Source of the DNA: Deltaproteobacteria bacterium
GTDB taxonomy: Bacteria; Desulfobacterota; Desulfobacteria; Desulfobacterales; Desulfobacteraceae
NCBI GenBank assembly: GCA_003647385.1
Contig: QMMT01000065.1
Coordinates: 1 to 8,088, forward strand
Length of the DNA stretch: 8,088 nt
Direction of reading: 5' to 3'
The notes beneath the pieces were generated by a model. It saw only the letters and a list, made by a program, of their open reading frames with translations. It did no database searches and had not been told where the DNA came from. Shown here one piece after another: positions 1-6,167 of this stretch. Positions within the stretch are counted from its first letter, which is position 1, and each line of letters opens with the position of its first letter. Made by a program: the position numbers and the translations under genes.

Positions 1-231
1 TCCCTGTTCCGGACCATACCCCCTGAATGTAGCATCACTGGCCATTTCATCCACACCCTCATGGAATCCCTTAATAACCGCAGGAACAAGCGCTCTTGTC
101 ACATCACCAATTCCCAGCCTGATAATGTGTGCATTTGGATTTTTCCGTTGATATTCATCCACTCTCTTTGCAATATCTGAAAAAAGATAAGATGCTTTTA
201 ATTTATTATAATTTTCATTTGCTCTAATCAT
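1..231 (-). CDS. dapL: LL-diaminopimelate aminotransferase, N-terminal fragment (runs off left edge)
   Basis: Translating the minus strand from the ATG at 229-231 gives 77 uninterrupted codons to the window edge, so the gene is partial; the full family length is about 390-410 residues. The segment shows the typical N-terminus of DapL: NENYNKLKASYLFSDIAKRV near residues 5-24, then IIRLGIGDVT near 36-45, and FRGYGPEQG at the edge (about 69-77). In the family the GIGD and GYGxEQG segments belong to the substrate and PLP-binding region of a fold-type I aminotransferase. The enzyme is cytoplasmic and transfers the amino group of glutamate to tetrahydrodipicolinate, giving LL-diaminopimelate in one step for lysine and peptidoglycan synthesis; this replaces the DapD/DapC/DapE route. 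The catalytic PLP lysine lies outside the window. The start is supported by a GAAAGGA ribosome site at 238-244. The gene lies 73 bases downstream of the HD-GYP gene on the same strand and may be co-transcribed with it. Confidence 0.92.
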   Translation of the reverse strand, partial: MIRANENYNKLKASYLFSDIAKRVDEYQRKNPNAHIIRLGIGDVTRALVPAVIKGFHEGVDEMASDATFRGYGPEQG

Positions 232-237
232 AAAACG

Positions 238-244
238 TCCTTTC
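238..244 (-). promoter_or_regulatory. Ribosome binding site of dapL
   Basis: The minus strand reads GAAAGGA here, 6 bases before the ATG at 229-231, which fixes the dapL start. A weak promoter-like pair is visible just upstream on the same strand: TTGAAT at 277-282 and TATTAT at 252-257. Their 19-base spacing is longer than usual, so I do not call a promoter there. Confidence 0.6.
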
Positions 245-304
245 AATCCATATAATAGTTCAATCTAAATGTCCTGATTCAAAGAATCGTATCAATTCTT
301 GAGA

Positions 305-1744
305 TCAATCAATTATTTTTTTTATATAGGGGGGAAGCATGTCATACACATCTTTGGGTGCTTTTACACTTCTTCTGTTGTCCACCTTTTTTGATTCTTC
401 AGTGTCCGTTGCACTGATATCAATGGGATCGGGTTTATGGGTTAAGGTTTTTTCAGTTTCATCTGTAAACGGAAGCACTATGGGACCTTTACTTTCAAGA
501 ACATACGCCATTTGACCGTTTCTTAAAAAAATAATACTGCCGGGCGGATAAATTCCGATACTTTTAACAAATGCATGAAGAATATACTGAAGCATATGGT
601 CTTTTTTCGCATAGTCCCTGAATAATCGAGTCACCACACTGATGGGATTAATTGCTTCCTTATAACACCTTTTGGATGTCATGGCATCATAGATATCCGC
701 CAGTTTGCAGATCTTTGTATAGAGCGGAATCTCAGTATGTTTTTTGTCAATGGGATAGCATCTTTCTTCCCCCTCATATAAAGGGGCGTGATGATATTTT
801 ATAATATTTCTGATGGCAGAGTTTTTAATATGATTTTTATCAAGAAGGTTGCTGCCATATTCATAGGAGTGCTTTTTTACTTCATCAAACTCAATTTCTG
901 TCAATCGGCCTTCTTTATTTAATATTTCATCGGGGACAATAATTTTCCCCATATCATGAAGGAAAAAACCAAGGGAAATATCACTTAAGTCATCGGAATA
1001 ATAACAGGTAAAGGATTTATCCTGTTTTTTGCTCTCCTTTTCAAAGGGATTGTAAATTTCTGATGTATTTCCTTTTAACAACTCATCAACAACCCCTGAA
1101 AAATGCTTATTAAACTGGTTGAGGACGGCTGTTCCTATTGTACAGACATTAATGGAATGATTATATAAATACTCATCATATGAAAAGATCTCCTGGGTCA
1201 GGTAAGAAAAAGGATTATCCTTAACAACAAGGAAATTGGCCAGTTCGGAAACATTGCTCTGTACTTCGTCATAATCAAATTGGCCTCCTGTGCTTTTTAT
1301 ATCTGTTAAAACCTTTTTAATGCTTTGTTTTGCTTCAGTATACTTTTGGGCTGCCTGTTCCTTAATTTCTTCGATTTCAAGCAGCCTCATTTCAATCTCA
1401 TTGGTGGCAACATCCGGAAAAACAGAATCATTTTCCGGGCTTTCAATCACAGGCTCTGATATTACCCCGGAACCCGATTCTGCAGAATCGATCAATCCAT
1501 CTGCATTTACATTAATCAGATTGCCTTCACCATCCCAGAGACCACCATTCAAAGCGGCATTGACCGGCACCGAGTTAATACCATTGTCTTTAATAATTTC
1601 AAGAATCTTGATTTTTTCAACAAGAACATCTTTATCCAGAAGCAGCGTTCCCTTTTTATTATAGACATCTACACCGGTTTTTATTTTCCCGCCGGTCCTG
1701 ATAATTTCTATCAGATTATCAATGGAAATTTTTGTGTTCATCAT
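305..1744 (-). CDS. HD-GYP-type metal-dependent phosphohydrolase domain protein with a degenerate GYP motif
   Basis: Protein of 479 residues, probably cytoplasmic: no signal peptide or membrane segment is visible. Residues about 8-62 resemble the small N-terminal domain found before many HD-GYP domains (GVDVYNKKGTLLL). Residues 115-150 are charged and helical, possibly a coiled coil. The HD domain spans about 185-400. Candidate metal ligands are all present: H196 (HSINV), H263-D264 in HDMGK with K267, H292, H318-H319 and D350 (LADIYDAMTS). The HDMGKIIVPDEILNKEGRLT stretch is typical of HD-GYP c-di-GMP phosphodiesterases. The usual HHExxDGxGYP, however, reads HHAPLYEGEERCYP, so c-di-GMP hydrolysis cannot be assumed. 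A C-terminal segment (IGIYPPGSIIFLRNGQMAYV) is a common extension of such proteins. Start: ATG at 1742-1744 lies 6 bases from a GAAGG site that overlaps the rsmA stop codon; ATG at 1739-1741 and TTG at 1745-1747 are alternatives. HD-superfamily membership is firm; the substrate is uncertain. Confidence 0.88.
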   Translation of the reverse strand: MMNTKISIDNLIEIIRTGGKIKTGVDVYNKKGTLLLDKDVLVEKIKILEIIKDNGINSVPVNAALNGGLWDGEGNLINVNADGLIDSAESGSGVISEPVIESPENDSVFPDVATNEIEMRLLEIEEIKEQAAQKYTEAKQSIKKVLTDIKSTGGQFDYDEVQSNVSELANFLVVKDNPFSYLTQEIFSYDEYLYNHSINVCTIGTAVLNQFNKHFSGVVDELLKGNTSEIYNPFEKESKKQDKSFTCYYSDDLSDISLGFFLHDMGKIIVPDEILNKEGRLTEIEFDEVKKHSYEYGSNLLDKNHIKNSAIRNIIKYHHAPLYEGEERCYPIDKKHTEIPLYTKICKLADIYDAMTSKRCYKEAINPISVVTRLFRDYAKKDHMLQYILHAFVKSIGIYPPGSIIFLRNGQMAYVLESKGPIVLPFTDETEKTLTHKPDPIDISATDTEESKKVDNRRSVKAPKDVYDMLPPYIKKIID

Positions 1745-1750
1745 CAAATT

Positions 1751-1755
1751 CCTTC
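1751..1755 (-). promoter_or_regulatory. Ribosome binding site of the HD-GYP gene, overlapping the rsmA stop codon
   Basis: The minus strand reads GAAGG here, 6 bases before ATG 1742-1744 and 9 before ATG 1739-1741. The first two bases of the motif are shared with the rsmA stop codon TGA (1754-1756). Ribosomes terminating on rsmA would therefore sit on this initiation site, which suggests translational coupling. Confidence 0.6.
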
Positions 1756-2593
1756 AACTTGTTTTCCAGACTGCCTTAGCAAGAGATTTAAATTCTTCCA
1801 CGGTTAGTGTTTCCGCCCTTCTATTAGCATCTATTTTTGCTACCTCCAATGCAGTGACAACAAACTGCTTTTTAAACTCAAACTCACCACCGGTCATTGA
1901 ATTTTTTAATGTTTTTCTTCGCTTTGAAAAAGCCGCTTTAATGACATTAAACAACACTTTTTCCTGTTCCTGATTAAATTCTTTTGTTTCAAAAAAGTTG
2001 AATTCTAAAATAGTAGAATCAACTTCGGGTTTTGGGAAAAACGATGAGGGTCCGATTTGTGTTACAAAACTGATATCAGCTGCATATTGAGCCACTGCGG
2101 ACAGTCTTGAATAATCCCTTCCACCCGGAGGGGCAATAATCCTTTTTGCCAGTTCTTTTTGAAACATCAAAAATGCCTTTTCTATACAACTTCTCTCTAC
2201 AACCAGTCTGAATAAAATTTGTGAAGAAATATTATAGGGAAGATTTCCTATGACTACAAGCTTTTTGTCCCGGGCCATCTCTTTTAAATTAATGTTAAAA
2301 ATGTCCTTGTTGATGAGGGTTACATTTTTTAAATTTTCATTATCAATTTCCTGCTGTAAAAGGGGTATCAGACGTGAATCCTTCTCAACAGCCGTCACAT
2401 GGGCTGCTGTCTGAGCTATAGGGATCGTCAGGGCACCTAAGCCCGGCCCGATTTCCAAAACCCGGGTCTCATTTGATAGTCTTAATTTTTCAACAATCAT
2501 TTTTGCTGTTCCGGGATTTGACAGAAAATTCTGCCCCAATTCTTTACCGGCATACAATTTTTTTTGGTTTAACAGCTGCCCGGGATGTGTCAT
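1754..2593 (-). CDS. rsmA: 16S rRNA (adenine(1518)-N6/adenine(1519)-N6)-dimethyltransferase
   Basis: RsmA (KsgA) uses S-adenosylmethionine to dimethylate two neighbouring adenines in the 3'-terminal hairpin of 16S rRNA, a late step and checkpoint in 30S subunit assembly. The 279 residues match the usual length. Visible motifs, in order: GKELGQNFLSNP (16-27), SAM-binding motif I LEIGPGLGALT (46-56), the acidic ribose-binding position in VEKD (69-72), catalytic NLPYNIS (117-123), FQKELAKRI (144-152), YSRLS (161-165), the FFPKPEVDS segment (185-193), and the C-terminal AFSKRRKTLKNSM (221-233) and NRRAETLTVEEF (257-268). All key positions look intact. The start at ATG 2591-2593 is supported by GAGGG at 2601-2605, 7 bases upstream. 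It is the first gene of a leftward unit behind a strong promoter at 2675-2703 and is followed after 9 bases by the HD-GYP gene. Confidence 0.96.
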   Translation of the reverse strand: MTHPGQLLNQKKLYAGKELGQNFLSNPGTAKMIVEKLRLSNETRVLEIGPGLGALTIPIAQTAAHVTAVEKDSRLIPLLQQEIDNENLKNVTLINKDIFNINLKEMARDKKLVVIGNLPYNISSQILFRLVVERSCIEKAFLMFQKELAKRIIAPPGGRDYSRLSAVAQYAADISFVTQIGPSSFFPKPEVDSTILEFNFFETKEFNQEQEKVLFNVIKAAFSKRRKTLKNSMTGGEFEFKKQFVVTALEVAKIDANRRAETLTVEEFKSLAKAVWKTS

Positions 2594-2674
2594 GGTCTAA
2601 CCCTCTGGTTTCTTAAACAATCTTCTTAAAAAATTACTACTTGACTTTCTTTTGCCGTGTAAGTAATTATTATG

Positions 2675-2703
2675 GTTATACTTCAACAATAAATAAGTTT
2701 CAA
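2675..2703 (-). promoter_or_regulatory. Sigma-70-type promoter for rsmA
   Basis: On the minus strand a -35 box TTGAAA (2698-2703) and a -10 box TATAAC (2675-2680) are separated by exactly 17 bases; each box matches the consensus at 5 of 6 positions. Transcription would start near 2668, leaving a leader of about 75 bases before rsmA. One TCAACAA repeat (plus-strand sense) lies in the spacer and a second overlaps the -35 box, so a protein bound there could block this promoter. Confidence 0.65.
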
Positions 2704-2777
2704 CAACCAATACAAACCAGACTGTTTTACCTGTAGTTTAAACTTAATTTTTCTATGGTTTTCGTATCAACAATAAA
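2683..2777. repeat. TCAACAA direct repeats in the divergent control region
   Basis: Three plus-strand copies of TCAACAA occur at 2683-2689, 2700-2706 and 2767-2773. The first and third extend to an identical 11-mer, TCAACAATAAA (2683-2693 and 2767-2777); the first and second extend to TTCAACAA and lie 17 bases apart. The first two sit on the rsmA promoter and the third lies about 22 bases before the start codon at 2800. A perfect 10-base palindrome, AGTTTAAACT, lies between them at 2735-2744. This arrangement could be an operator shared by both transcription units, but AT-rich intergenic DNA can give such matches by chance. Confidence 0.4.
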
Positions 2778-2787
2778 CCTTTTCTTG

Positions 2788-2793
2788 AGGAGG
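2788..2793 (+). promoter_or_regulatory. Ribosome binding site that fixes the start of the small wHTH-like gene
   Basis: A perfect AGGAGG lies 6 bases before the ATG at 2800-2802. The reading frame is open further upstream to an ATG at 2755, but that codon has no ribosome site and the 15 extra residues look like translated leader. The start at 2800 is therefore preferred. Confidence 0.8.
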
Positions 2794-2799
2794 CTTATC

Positions 2800-3162
2800 A
2801 TGGTAGAGAAACAAGAACTTGGAACCAATTGGGAAGGCTTTGTAAAAATGCTGTTGCACAGGCTTGATATCCCGACAAAAGAAGATATCACCCTGTTACA
2901 CGGCAGGCTTGATAAGCTGGAACAATTACTTTATCAAAAAAAATCCGGCGCAGCAAAAAAGAGGCCAAAACCAGGGTTAAAGAAAAAGAGTGCGTCTTCC
3001 ATTGTTCTCGATGTGTTTGCAAATCACCCTGAAGGCACCAATTTTAAAACAATTAAAGCTGCCACGGGATTTGAGGAAAAAAAACTGAGAAATATTATTT
3101 TCAGGCTGGATAAGATAAAGAGAATTAAACGAGTAAAACGCGGCATTTACAAAAAGGTGTAA
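2800..3162 (+). CDS. Small protein with phasin-like helical N-terminus and predicted winged-helix C-terminus
   Basis: Protein of 120 residues with three parts. Residues 10-46 are amphipathic helix and include LDIPTKEDITLLHGRLDKLE (22-41). This resembles the conserved end of polyhydroxyalkanoate granule-associated (phasin-family) proteins, where a 'lgiPTreDi.aL..rld.LE' pattern precedes a coiled coil. Residues 47-63 form a flexible, very basic linker (nine Lys/Arg, with an AAKKRPKP-type composition). Residues 66-120 look like a winged helix: a first helix around SIVLDVFANH, then NFKTIKAATGFEEKKLRNIIFRLDK as the helix-turn-helix, and a basic wing ending in KRGIY. DNA binding is thus likely, but I infer it from pattern alone. 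The gene lies 17 bases upstream of the M16 peptidase on the same strand and is probably the first gene of that operon. It faces rsmA across a control region with repeats it could itself bind. Other options are a nucleoid-associated or PHA/storage-granule protein. The function is not established. Confidence 0.78.
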   Translation: MVEKQELGTNWEGFVKMLLHRLDIPTKEDITLLHGRLDKLEQLLYQKKSGAAKKRPKPGLKKKSASSIVLDVFANHPEGTNFKTIKAATGFEEKKLRNIIFRLDKIKRIKRVKRGIYKKV

Positions 3163-3179
3163 AGGGGAAAAATACTTAC

Positions 3180-6161
3180 ATGGAAAACATTTCATTTAAA
3201 CAGGGCCAGGAACTTTGCGGATATATCATAACTAAAATTACGTCGCTTGAAACCATTGATTCACAAATGATTCAACTTGAGCATATAAAAACAAAAACCC
3301 GGCATATCCATATTGTAAATAAAGATAAGGAAAATACTTTTGGTGTTTTTTTCAGAACAGTTCCAACGGATTCTTCCGGTGTTGCCCATGTCCTTGAACA
3401 TACCGTGTTATGCGGGTCAAAAGAGTTCCATGTCCGTGATCCGTTTTTTTCCATGATTAAAAGAAGCCTGTCGACGTTTATGAATGCCTTTACCGCCTCA
3501 GACTGGACCATGTATCCTTTCTCCACCCAAAACAAAAAAGATTATTACAACCTGATGACGGTTTACCTTGACGCCGCCTTTTTTCCACGGATTGATGAAT
3601 TAAGCTTCAAGCAGGAAGGCCATCGCCTGGAAATCCTTAAAAATGAGGGTGATGAGATTGAACTTGAATACAAAGGAGTTGTCTATAATGAGATGAAAGG
3701 GGCCATGTCATCGCCAGGCCAGGTATTGGGAAGATCTTTGCTTTCTGCTCTCTACCCGGATACAACCTACCGGAACAATTCAGGGGGTGAGCCTGCTGAT
3801 ATTCCTAACCTTACCTGGGAAAATCTGAAAGACTTCCATGCCAGATATTATCATCCGTCCAACGCGTATTTTTATACCTATGGGAATCTGCCATTAGAAG
3901 AAAGCCTTTCATTCATTTGTGAAAAAGTACTCAATGACTTTGAAAAAATTGAAATAGATTCAAAAGTCCCGGCGCAGCCCAGATGGAACGCTTCCAAAAC
4001 AATAACCCAGGCCTATGCCTATTCAGATCCGGACGATATATCAAAAAAATATCAGGCTTGCGTGGCCTGGCTGGCCTGTGATGTCAAAGATTCTTTTGAA
4101 ATCCTTGTTCTGACTATTCTGGAACAGATTCTTTTAGGCAACTCAGCCTCTCCTTTAAGAAAAGCATTGATCGACTCATCTTTGGGATCTGCCTTATCAG
4201 ATTCAACAGGGTTTGACCCGGACAACCGGGACACCATGTTTTCCTGTGGTTTGAAGGACATTGCCAAGGATTCTGTTAAAAAAGTGGAGAGTATCATCTT
4301 CTCAACCCTTAAAGAGATTGCCGATAATGGAATTGAGAAGAATTTGATTGATTCTGCCATCCACCAGATTGAATTTCATAGAAAAGAGATCACCAATACG
4401 CCTTACCCTTTTGGTATAAAGCTACTCCTTTCATTTGCCGGCACAGTCATTCATGATGGAAATCCGGTTTCCTGTATTAATATTGACAGTGATCTGGACA
4501 GGCTGAAAGAGGAGATAAAAAAAGGCGGATTCCTTGAAAATAAATTACGACACTATTTTCTTGAAAATCCCCACAGAGTTCTTTTCACCCTTGAACCGGA
4601 CAGCGATCTTGAGCAAAAAACGATCAAAGAGACAAAAAAAGAACTTAAAAATCTTTTAAAAACAATGACAGATCAGGACCTTGAACAAATCAGAAAAGAT
4701 GCCAAAACCCTTGAAGCACTCCAGGAGAAAGAAGAGGATGTTTCAATCCTGCCGACATTGGATCTTGTTGATGTGCCGCCGGAAATAGAAATTATAAAAC
4801 CAGACATAATTCAGGATATTACGCTTTCCACCTGCTATGACAAAGCAACTTCCGACATCCTTTATTTTACCTGCCCCATGGGTGCCGGCAATATCCCAGA
4901 GGATCTGTTTGGCCTGGTACCCTTTTTCTGTCAGTCATTCACAAACAGTGGTACTAAAAAAAATGCTTATGATAAAATAGCAAAACTCATGGATCTTTAT
5001 ACCGGAGGGATAGCGCTTTCTCCTTTTTCCGGATCTTATTTTTCAAAAGAGGCTGAATCCCATTCATTTCTTGCCATCCAGGGGAAGGCGCTGGACAGAA
5101 ATATTGAAAATATGTTTGATTTAATCAAAGAATTTATTGAAGACTACAGCTTCCATGATTTTGAAAGATTGAAAAGCCTTTTACTTCAGTATCAGGCAGG
5201 GATGGAAGCCTCCATTGTTTCAACCGGTCACCGGTATGCCATTTCCCTTGCCACAAGACATTTTTCAAAAGCCTCGTATATTAATGAACTCTGGCATGGC
5301 ATTGCCCAATATCAATTCATCAAAGAGATTACTGAGCAATTCAAAACAACCGACCATAAGAATACCATTCTTGAGACTCTTTCGAAAAACCTGGTCAGAA
5401 TTGCCCGGTCTATTTTAAAAAAGGGGAATCTCAAACCAGCTGTGATTGGGGATAAACCATCTCTATTGATTGCCGAAAATAGAATTAAATCCATACATGA
5501 GCATCTTTCAAACAGTGTTGAAAAATCTTTTTTCACACCCGCTATATCCTTTAAAGATGAATCGCCCTATGATGGCTGGTATACCAATACATCGGTTTCT
5601 TTTGTGGGACAGTCTTTTAAAACGGTCCGAATTACCCATGAGGACTCGCCCGGGCTTGCCGTCATCAGTAAAATCTTAAGATCTCTTTATCTTCACCGGG
5701 AAATCAGGGAGAAAGGCGGGGCATACGGCGGATTTGCGATCTATAACACAGAAGAGGGAATTTTTTCATTTGGATCATACAGAGACCCCCATATCAAAAG
5801 AACTCTGGATGTCTATAAAAATGCCTGTAACTTTATTATCAACGGGGACTATTCAAAGACCGATGTTAAAGAAGCTATTTTACAGGTCTGCTCTGAAATT
5901 GATAAGCCCGAAACTCCCGGCCCCTCAGCGATGAAAGCTTTTTACAGGGATATCACGAAACTCAACGATGATATCCGCCAGCAGTTCAAGGATGCTTTGT
6001 TGCGGCTTGATAAAAAAAGAGTCCGGAGTATTGCCAAAAAATATTTTGCCATTGATGAAGCACAAAAAGGAACCGCTGTCATATCCAGCAAAACAAACTT
6101 GGAACAGGCAAACATCCAGCTTGCAGCCGAAGGCAAACAATTAAATTTGTTTAAAATTTAA
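3180..6161 (+). CDS. M16C family zinc metallopeptidase (presequence protease PreP/falcilysin type)
   Basis: Protein of 993 residues, the usual length of the single-chain PreP type, in which two homologous halves enclose a chamber that degrades unfolded peptides up to several tens of residues. The inverted zinc motif HxxEH is HVLEH (H70, E73, H74), and the third ligand is E171 in VVYNEMKG; the distance from H74 to E171 (97 residues) agrees with PreP enzymes. LCGSKEFHVRDPFF (77-90) and the NAFTASDWTMYPFST stretch (102-116) are family hallmarks. A charged helical hinge spans about 475-520, and the inactive second half from about 545 contains REKGGAYGG, with R843 and Y849 at the positions known to contact substrate in the family. 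No signal peptide is seen, so it is likely cytoplasmic and may clear peptides. The start ATG 3180 has a purine-rich AGGGG at 3163-3167, a rather long 12 bases away. It probably shares a message with the upstream small gene and converges on the acyl-CoA synthetase gene, 6 bases away. Some annotations may call it an insulinase-family protein. Confidence 0.94.
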   Translation: MENISFKQGQELCGYIITKITSLETIDSQMIQLEHIKTKTRHIHIVNKDKENTFGVFFRTVPTDSSGVAHVLEHTVLCGSKEFHVRDPFFSMIKRSLSTFMNAFTASDWTMYPFSTQNKKDYYNLMTVYLDAAFFPRIDELSFKQEGHRLEILKNEGDEIELEYKGVVYNEMKGAMSSPGQVLGRSLLSALYPDTTYRNNSGGEPADIPNLTWENLKDFHARYYHPSNAYFYTYGNLPLEESLSFICEKVLNDFEKIEIDSKVPAQPRWNASKTITQAYAYSDPDDISKKYQACVAWLACDVKDSFEILVLTILEQILLGNSASPLRKALIDSSLGSALSDSTGFDPDNRDTMFSCGLKDIAKDSVKKVESIIFSTLKEIADNGIEKNLIDSAIHQIEFHRKEITNTPYPFGIKLLLSFAGTVIHDGNPVSCINIDSDLDRLKEEIKKGGFLENKLRHYFLENPHRVLFTLEPDSDLEQKTIKETKKELKNLLKTMTDQDLEQIRKDAKTLEALQEKEEDVSILPTLDLVDVPPEIEIIKPDIIQDITLSTCYDKATSDILYFTCPMGAGNIPEDLFGLVPFFCQSFTNSGTKKNAYDKIAKLMDLYTGGIALSPFSGSYFSKEAESHSFLAIQGKALDRNIENMFDLIKEFIEDYSFHDFERLKSLLLQYQAGMEASIVSTGHRYAISLATRHFSKASYINELWHGIAQYQFIKEITEQFKTTDHKNTILETLSKNLVRIARSILKKGNLKPAVIGDKPSLLIAENRIKSIHEHLSNSVEKSFFTPAISFKDESPYDGWYTNTSVSFVGQSFKTVRITHEDSPGLAVISKILRSLYLHREIREKGGAYGGFAIYNTEEGIFSFGSYRDPHIKRTLDVYKNACNFIINGDYSKTDVKEAILQVCSEIDKPETPGPSAMKAFYRDITKLNDDIRQQFKDALLRLDKKRVRSIAKKYFAIDEAQKGTAVISSKTNLEQANIQLAAEGKQLNLFKI

Positions 6162-6162
6162 T
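6140..6162. repeat. AT-only inverted repeat between the convergent genes
   Basis: ATTAAATTT (6140-6148) and AAATTTAAT (6154-6162) form a perfect 9-bp stem with a 5-base loop. The repeat spans the last codons and stop codon of the peptidase gene and enters the 6-base gap before the facing stop codon at 6168. A weaker hairpin, GTGGC (6174-6178)/GCCAC (6185-6189), lies just inside the end of the synthetase gene. Neither is followed by a clear T-run, so neither is a textbook intrinsic terminator; the AT stem may still act as a transcript 3' end for either gene. Confidence 0.4.
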
Positions 6163-6167
6163 ACCCC

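Noticed and set aside
282..300. Inverted repeat AAGAAT/ATTCTT between the HD-GYP gene and dapL, considered as a terminator.
   Set aside because: The stem is only 6 bp of weak pairs with no T-run on the minus strand; read-through into dapL seems as likely.
1003..1030. Terminator-like hairpin AACAGG/CCTGTT followed by a T-run on the plus strand.
   Set aside because: It lies inside the HD-GYP coding region on the opposite strand, encodes ordinary residues there (KKQDKSFTCYY) and no plus-strand gene ends nearby; the stem is 6 bp with a 12-base loop. Chance is the simpler reading.
1290..1664. Long plus-strand open frame opposite the HD-GYP gene, and similar open frames opposite the peptidase and synthetase genes.
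   Set aside because: They lie wholly within strongly supported genes on the other strand, lack ribosome sites, and show low-complexity Ser/Leu-rich translations typical of antisense shadows.
2641..2669. Plus-strand promoter TTGACT (2641-2646) for the rightward operon.
   Set aside because: The -35 match is good but at 17 bases the -10 is TAATTA (2664-2669), a poor match, and the better TATTAT at 2668 is 21 bases away. I cannot place the rightward promoter with confidence.
2755..2799. Upstream extension of the small gene to an ATG at 2755.
   Set aside because: No ribosome site precedes 2755, whereas a perfect AGGAGG precedes the ATG at 2800; the extra 15 residues look like translated leader and contain one of the direct repeats.
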